Assembly: GCA_028683995.1 (NCBI GenBank)
Contig: JAQUGU010000058.1
Location: 1-9,145 of the forward strand
Direction of reading: 5' to 3'
From: Syntrophomonadaceae bacterium
GTDB taxonomy: Bacteria; Bacillota; Syntrophomonadia; Syntrophomonadales; Syntrophomonadaceae
Length of the DNA stretch: 9,145 nt
Shown here: piece after piece, positions 6,239 through 9,145 of the stretch
Position numbering within the stretch: position 1 is the first letter of the stretch
How the letters are laid out: each line of letters opens with the position of its first letter
Translations under genes and position numbers: made by a program
The notes under the pieces: model-generated
What the model saw: the letters and a program-made list of their open reading frames with translations, nothing else
Databases searched by the model: none
Told to the model about the DNA's origin: nothing

Positions 6239-6957
6239 CCCCGATCAGACCAGGCGTATTGTTTTAATTTATTTACTTCTTCGGGGGTTAGAAAGCGGTA
6301 TTTTCCCGGTGCTACCCCCTGCAAATTTAAAAAGCCAAAGGCGGTTCTTTTTAGACTAATAACCAGGTGCCCGGCAGCCAGGCACATCCTTTTTACCTGT
6401 CTTTTTCTACCTTCATGAATTTTTATTTCTAACAAGGTTTTATCTTTATAGGCTTTTAAAATATTTACCTGGGCCGGTGCCGTAACACCATCTTCCAGTT
6501 GTATTCCCTCCTGCAGCATACGCAATGATTCTTCCCCAGGCTTTCCCGCAACCAAAGCCTGGTAGGTTTTCGTCATTTCATAACGGGGATGAATCATCAG
6601 GTTAGTAAATTCCCCATCATTACTCAACAGCAGTAGTCCTTCAGTATCAAAATCCAGTCTTCCTACCGGATAAACCCGTAAATTTATATCCTTTACCAAA
6701 TCCATCACCGTAGGTCTTCCCTGGGGGTCAAAAACACTGCATATATAGCCGACAGGCTTATTCAGTAAGATATAAACTTTTTCTTCCCTGGTAATAATAC
6801 GTCCATCAAATTCAACCCTGTCAAAGCCAGGATTAATTATATAGCCCTTTTCTTTTACCAGAAGTCCATTTACCCTTACCCGACCCTGCACAATAAATTG
6901 TTCTGCTTTACGCCGGGAGGCAATGCCGGCTTCTGCCAGATATTTTGCCAGCCTCAA
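6235..6957 (-). CDS. rluB: RluB/RsuA-family rRNA pseudouridine synthase
   Basis: A 240-residue enzyme that isomerises a specific uridine in ribosomal RNA. An N-terminal S4 RNA-binding domain (residues 1-58, with LAEAGIASRRKAE) is followed by the catalytic domain: LLNKPVGYICS (64-74), the catalytic motif GRLDFDTEGLLLLSNDG with nucleophile Asp102, HPRYEMTKTY, and the C-terminal EGRKRQVKRM segment. In Firmicutes this type is usually the 23S rRNA enzyme RluB; RsuA-like target choice cannot be excluded. The start is TTG at 6957 with AGGGGA five bases upstream, and no better ATG exists before the S4 motif. It is the first gene of the operon that continues into cobO, so housekeeping RNA modification and corrinoid synthesis share a transcript, possibly by chance. 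Confidence 0.94.
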   Translation of the reverse strand: MRLAKYLAEAGIASRRKAEQFIVQGRVRVNGLLVKEKGYIINPGFDRVEFDGRIITREEKVYILLNKPVGYICSVFDPQGRPTVMDLVKDINLRVYPVGRLDFDTEGLLLLSNDGEFTNLMIHPRYEMTKTYQALVAGKPGEESLRMLQEGIQLEDGVTAPAQVNILKAYKDKTLLEIKIHEGRKRQVKRMCLAAGHLVISLKRTAFGFLNLQGVAPGKYRFLTPEEVNKLKQYAWSDRG

Positions 6958-7068
6958 ATAATTCCCCTACTTTTACATATTTATTCTTTATATTACCTGT
7001 TACACCTCTTATTATTTATTCAACCTTAATATAGTTTTTCCCTTTTGATAAATATAGTGAAATAAGGC

Positions 7069-7074
7069 ATTATA
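7069..7074 (-). promoter_or_regulatory. Possible -10 box of the rluB-cobO-cobT operon
   Basis: A perfect TATAAT is read on the minus strand at 7074-7069, but no good -35 box stands 16-18 bases upstream; TTATCA is 19 bases away. It would give a leader of about 105 bases before the TTG at 6957. Confidence 0.22.
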
Positions 7075-7103
7075 TTAAATAGAAAATAGGAGCTGATAAC
7101 AGG

Positions 7104-7131
7104 TTGTTTAGCAAAGGGTTACGAGTATAGA
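7104..7131 (+). promoter_or_regulatory. Candidate promoter of folE
   Basis: TTGTTT (7104-7109) and TATAGA (7126-7131) are separated by 16 bases and point at folE. If used, transcription would begin near 7138, placing the whole repeat element in the folE leader. The boxes are imperfect. A second candidate, TTGATA (7045-7050) with CATTAT (7068-7073), is 17 bases apart but further away. Confidence 0.3.
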
Positions 7132-7154
7132 ACTTGATTAATTGTCAGAATGAG

Positions 7155-7285
7155 GAGTTAGGGGTTAGGGGTTAGGCGTGACAAATTGTAGGGGCAGACC
7201 CGTGTGTCTGCCCGTGCGGATAACTGCAGACCCAGGGCGAACACATGGGTTCGCCCCTGCATGGCTTACCCCTTACTCCTTACTC
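7155..7285. repeat. Nested palindromic (MITE/REP-like) element in the folE leader
   Basis: The outer ends form 23-base imperfect inverted repeats (7155-7177 and 7263-7285; 18 of 23 match). The left end contains TTAGGGG heptads and the right end is CTTACCCCTTACTCCTTACTC-like. Inside lie two 26-base units in inverted orientation (7188-7213 and 7235-7260) that match at 20 of 26 positions. Each is a hairpin with a perfect 8-bp stem and 6-base loop: 7192-7199/7206-7213 and 7235-7242/7249-7256. The units can also pair with each other through GTAGGGGC and GCCCCTGC. There is no ORF and no clear target-site duplication, so this is a non-autonomous repeat. Similar GTAGGGGC hairpins are, from memory, dispersed in several bacterial genomes; I could not check. 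Confidence 0.85.
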
Positions 7286-7299
7286 TAGACAAATATTAT

Positions 7300-7304
7300 G
7301 GAGG
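7300..7304 (+). promoter_or_regulatory. Ribosome binding site deciding the folE start
   Basis: GGAGG stands six bases before the ATG at 7311 and lies outside the repeat element. It supports the 188-residue FolE over a longer reading from 7245. Confidence 0.88.
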
Positions 7305-7310
7305 CTTATT

Positions 7311-7877
7311 ATGGGTAATATTAATAAAAGCAAAATTCAGGCAGCAGTTAAGCTTATATTGGAAGCTATCGGCGAAGATGTAGAGCGGGAAGGGCTACAA
7401 GGAACACCCCGGCGGGTAGCCAATATGTACGAAGAGATTTTTTCCGGGGTGGATTGTGATCCACGCGACCTCTTGCAGGTTTCATTTACTGAATTTCATG
7501 ATGAACTGGTGCTGGTTAAGGACATTCCGATTTATTCCCTTTGCGAGCATCATCTGCTTCCCTTTTACGGCAAGGCTCATGTGGCCTATATCCCTCGCGG
7601 AGGCAAGGTGGTCGGTATCAGTAAACTGGCCCGGGTAGCCGAAGTTTATGCCCGGCGTCCCCAGTTGCAAGAAAGATTAACCTCCCAGATAGCAGATTGT
7701 ATTTATGACACCCTGAATCCCTTTGGGGTAGGAGTGATTATTGAGGCAGAGCACATGTGTATGACTATGCGGGGAATAAAAAAACCAGGGGCCATAACTG
7801 TAACCTCGGCAGTACGTGGTTTGTTCGAAAGCAGATCCGAAACCCGGGCCGAACTCTTTTCCCTTATGTTGCGATAA
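7311..7877 (+). CDS. folE: GTP cyclohydrolase I (FolE)
   Basis: The enzyme converts GTP to 7,8-dihydroneopterin triphosphate and formate, the first step of folate (and possibly queuosine or other pterin) synthesis. The 188-residue protein is of normal Firmicute length. It shows GTPRRVANMYEE (residues 31-42), the zinc and active-site motif SLCEHHLLPF (76-85) with Cys78 and His81, KVVGISKLARV (99-109), and EAEHMCMTMRGI with the third zinc ligand Cys150. All key residues are intact, so it should be active and zinc-dependent (type IA). It is the only plus-strand gene in the window and stands alone between two minus-strand operons, with palindromic elements on both sides. No other folate gene is present in the window. 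Confidence 0.97.
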   Translation: MGNINKSKIQAAVKLILEAIGEDVEREGLQGTPRRVANMYEEIFSGVDCDPRDLLQVSFTEFHDELVLVKDIPIYSLCEHHLLPFYGKAHVAYIPRGGKVVGISKLARVAEVYARRPQLQERLTSQIADCIYDTLNPFGVGVIIEAEHMCMTMRGIKKPGAITVTSAVRGLFESRSETRAELFSLMLR

Positions 7878-7899
7878 AGCAACTGTAGTAGCGAACCTA

Positions 7900-7968
7900 G
7901 GTGACAGGGGGACGGGGTTGTTGACACACTTCAGAGAAGTGTGTCAACAACCCCGTCCCCCTGTCACC
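7900..7968. repeat. Perfect 33-bp-arm palindrome between convergent genes
   Basis: The arms 7900-7932 and 7936-7968 are exact reverse complements over 33 bases, leaving only the 3-base loop AGA. The arm begins GGTGACAGGGGGACGGGG and ends near the loop with GACACACTTC. It occupies most of the 109-base gap between the folE stop (7877) and the metallophosphoesterase stop (7987). It could hinder transcription in both directions, but neither side has the T-run of an intrinsic terminator. The perfect arms suggest a recently inserted or recently duplicated REP/MITE-like unit. The downstream CTTACACCTTACTT (7969-7982) resembles the right end of the element upstream of folE. Confidence 0.93.
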
Positions 7969-7986
7969 CTTACACCTTACTTAAAA

Positions 7987-8925
7987 CTATCCCGAGGTTA
8001 GAGTGGGGTTTTCGACCTGTCCTTTGTCGTTGATATCAATTAGACAACCCCGAAGCTGAATTTCGTCATAGTTACTGCCTGGATTTACACAGATGGTCCG
8101 GCCTATTTTGCTGATTCCCCGGCTGGGATGTACATGTCCATGTAAGCTTAACAGAGGTTGGTATTTTTTTATGGCCTCAGCTACCGCTTTACTGCCTACC
8201 GATCCTGTAGCCAGGGAATCCCCATCCAAAATCGGGTTTAAATCTTCATCATAAAGAGTATCTTGATCCAGGTCGGTATCTCTGGGAGGAACATGAATAT
8301 TAAAAATACACTTATCCATATTTTTAACCTGAACTGCTAGTTCATCAATTTTTTGGGCCAGTTCCTCCTCGCTAATATCGCGGGGGTACTTGAATATGGT
8401 GGGATGCCCATAGCTTAAAGATAGTATTTCAAACCCGTTCATCTCTATTATTTTGCCATCTCCGTTTTTGACGTATTCCATTTTGTTCAAGTAATCATCA
8501 ATATAAAGTGGGTCATCATTACCTGGTGTTACCACACAGGGAATACCGTTCTTTTTAAAGCGCTCATCCATAAGTTTAGTCCACTCTTTTATCTGCTGTA
8601 CCTGCAGTTCTTTGGTAATACGCTCTACATCGTTTTCATTAAGGCGATCAATTTCCTCTTCACTCAGGATTACCCAGTAAAACCCGGCATCCCGGAGAGT
8701 TTTTTGGAGATCCGGCAGTTCTCTTTCATCTTTAATCCTTACGGTTGAACCATAATAAGTGGCTTCATAATAACCTTCTCCAGTTTTTATTATAGGAACT
8801 ACCGCTTTACCTACAAAATCTCCACCATAAATTACTATATCCGCCTTGTAAAAAGGGCCGGCATTGGTAAATTTACGAAATGTACTTTCCGCCGCGTGGG
8901 TATCACTTGCGTAAAAGATTTTCAT
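7987..8925 (-). CDS. Calcineurin-like metallophosphoesterase with a large insert
   Basis: A 312-residue cytoplasmic phosphoesterase of the calcineurin-like fold. All metal-binding motifs are visible: DTH (Asp8, His10), GGD (Asp36), GND (Asn136), NIHVPP (His211) and GHVH (His264, His266), followed by NPGSN. It should bind two metal ions and cleave a phosphoester; the substrate cannot be inferred. GGD and GND are about 100 residues apart instead of the more usual few tens. The intervening region (about residues 40-130) includes TGEGYYEATYYGSTVRI and a charged helical part, and may form a substrate cap or partner surface. The ATG at 8925 has only a distant AAGGGG site 12 bases upstream. It lies 32 bases after the membrane-protein gene, so the two are probably cotranscribed. 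Confidence 0.93.
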   Translation of the reverse strand: MKIFYASDTHAAESTFRKFTNAGPFYKADIVIYGGDFVGKAVVPIIKTGEGYYEATYYGSTVRIKDERELPDLQKTLRDAGFYWVILSEEEIDRLNENDVERITKELQVQQIKEWTKLMDERFKKNGIPCVVTPGNDDPLYIDDYLNKMEYVKNGDGKIIEMNGFEILSLSYGHPTIFKYPRDISEEELAQKIDELAVQVKNMDKCIFNIHVPPRDTDLDQDTLYDEDLNPILDGDSLATGSVGSKAVAEAIKKYQPLLSLHGHVHPSRGISKIGRTICVNPGSNYDEIQLRGCLIDINDKGQVENPTLTSG

Positions 8926-8957
8926 TTAAACGCTTCACCCCTTATTTCAGTTTGAAC

Positions 8958-9145
8958 CTAGTCAGAAGGTATCTCCAGGAACTGAATGTCTATATTTATA
9001 CCCTGGTTAGCATAGGAGGCTTTGGAAAGGTAATAAATTATTAACGGCAAAACCAGAAGTATAATAGCCATTACTATCATGGTATAGGGCATATCACCTT
9101 TGAAGAAGGGTATTAACAGGTAGCTGCAAATGGAAACACTGATAA
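8958..9145 (-). CDS. C-terminal end of a small membrane protein (5' part outside window)
   Basis: The minus-strand frame is open from the right edge for 61 codons to a TAG at 8960-8958. It reads as a short hydrophobic helix (ISVSICSYLLIPFF), a polar turn (KGDMPY), a second strongly hydrophobic helix (TMIVMAIILLVLPLIIYYL), and a polar tail ending in LEIPSD. Two membrane segments joined by a short loop are thus visible. I do not recognise the family. The pattern and the close spacing to the metallophosphoesterase support a real gene, but only its end can be seen. Confidence 0.62.
   Translation of the reverse strand, partial: ISVSICSYLLIPFFKGDMPYTMIVMAIILLVLPLIIYYLSKASYANQGINIDIQFLEIPSD

Larger units (their letters stand above)
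6958..7310. other. Divergent intergenic region between rluB and folE
   Basis: No protein gene is supported in these 353 bases. The left part (6958-7080) is A/T-rich and must hold the promoter of the minus-strand rluB operon. The middle (7081-7150) holds a plus-strand promoter candidate. The right part (7155-7285) is a repeat element of quite different, G/C-rich composition. The folE ribosome binding site follows at 7300. An in-frame ATG at 7245 would extend FolE by 22 residues encoded by the repeat element and is rejected. Confidence 0.8.

Noticed and set aside
6958..7080. Cobalamin riboswitch before the rluB-cobO-cobT operon
   Set aside because: The leader is A/T-rich and short, without a B12-box-like segment or the expected multi-stem fold.
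7188..7260. Two-repeat CRISPR remnant
   Set aside because: The units are inverted relative to each other and each is a self-contained hairpin; there is no direct repeat-spacer pattern and no cas gene.
7245..7310. 22-residue N-terminal extension of FolE
   Set aside because: It is encoded by the repeat element and has no ribosome binding site, whereas ATG 7311 has GGAGG at ideal spacing.
7703..7927. Minus-strand 74-codon frame reaching into the palindrome
   Set aside because: Antisense to folE and starting inside the repeat; no likeness to any protein family.
7900..7982. Intrinsic bidirectional terminator
   Set aside because: The stem is strong but neither strand shows a run of T after it; a repeat unit explains the perfect arms better.

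Overview
The window looks like chromosome of a strictly anaerobic, low-to-moderate GC member of the Firmicutes (Clostridia), plausibly Syntrophomonadaceae or a relative. This is inferred from a ferredoxin-dependent 2-oxoacid oxidoreductase operon, strong AGGAGG-type ribosome binding sites, frequent TTG/GTG starts, tightly overlapping genes, an HDOD protein and an anaerobe-style corrinoid gene pair. No species can be proven from the sequence alone.

Layout. All genes are on the minus strand except folE. From right to left: (a) 9145-7987, the tail of a two-helix membrane protein followed by a metallophosphoesterase with an unusually large insert; (b) 7986-6958, a small island holding folE on the plus strand, with a nested palindromic element in its leader (7155-7285) and a perfect 33-bp-arm palindrome just after it (7900-7968); (c) 6957-3392, a probable operon: RluB-type pseudouridine synthase, cobO, cobT (4-base stop/start overlaps), an unrecognised 144-aa protein and an HDOD protein; (d) 3391-3140, an intergenic gap with a weak promoter candidate; (e) 3139-1, a second tight operon: a P-loop ATPase, then the delta (2x[4Fe-4S]), alpha, beta and gamma subunits of a 2-oxoacid:ferredoxin oxidoreductase. 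Gamma runs off the left edge.

How the genes work together. The four oxidoreductase subunits form one CoA-acylating, ferredoxin-reducing enzyme of the VOR/KOR (OorDABC-order) class. The ATPase is locked into the same transcript one base from the delta start, so an accessory or maturation role is possible but unproven. CobO and CobT act at the late steps of cobalamin assembly (cobalt adenosylation and lower-ligand activation). FolE makes 7,8-dihydroneopterin triphosphate for folate or pterins.

Most notable: the 131-bp element before folE is built of imperfect 23-bp outer inverted repeats and two inverted 26-bp hairpin units whose stem differences compensate each other. The second palindrome, after folE, shares a CTTAC-rich flank with it. 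Also notable are a CobO in which the usual Phe/Trp active-site loop is replaced by a four-cysteine segment, a compact CobT, and the uncharacterised ATPase of the oxidoreductase operon. I found no CRISPR array, complete insertion sequence, tRNA, rRNA or recognisable riboswitch.
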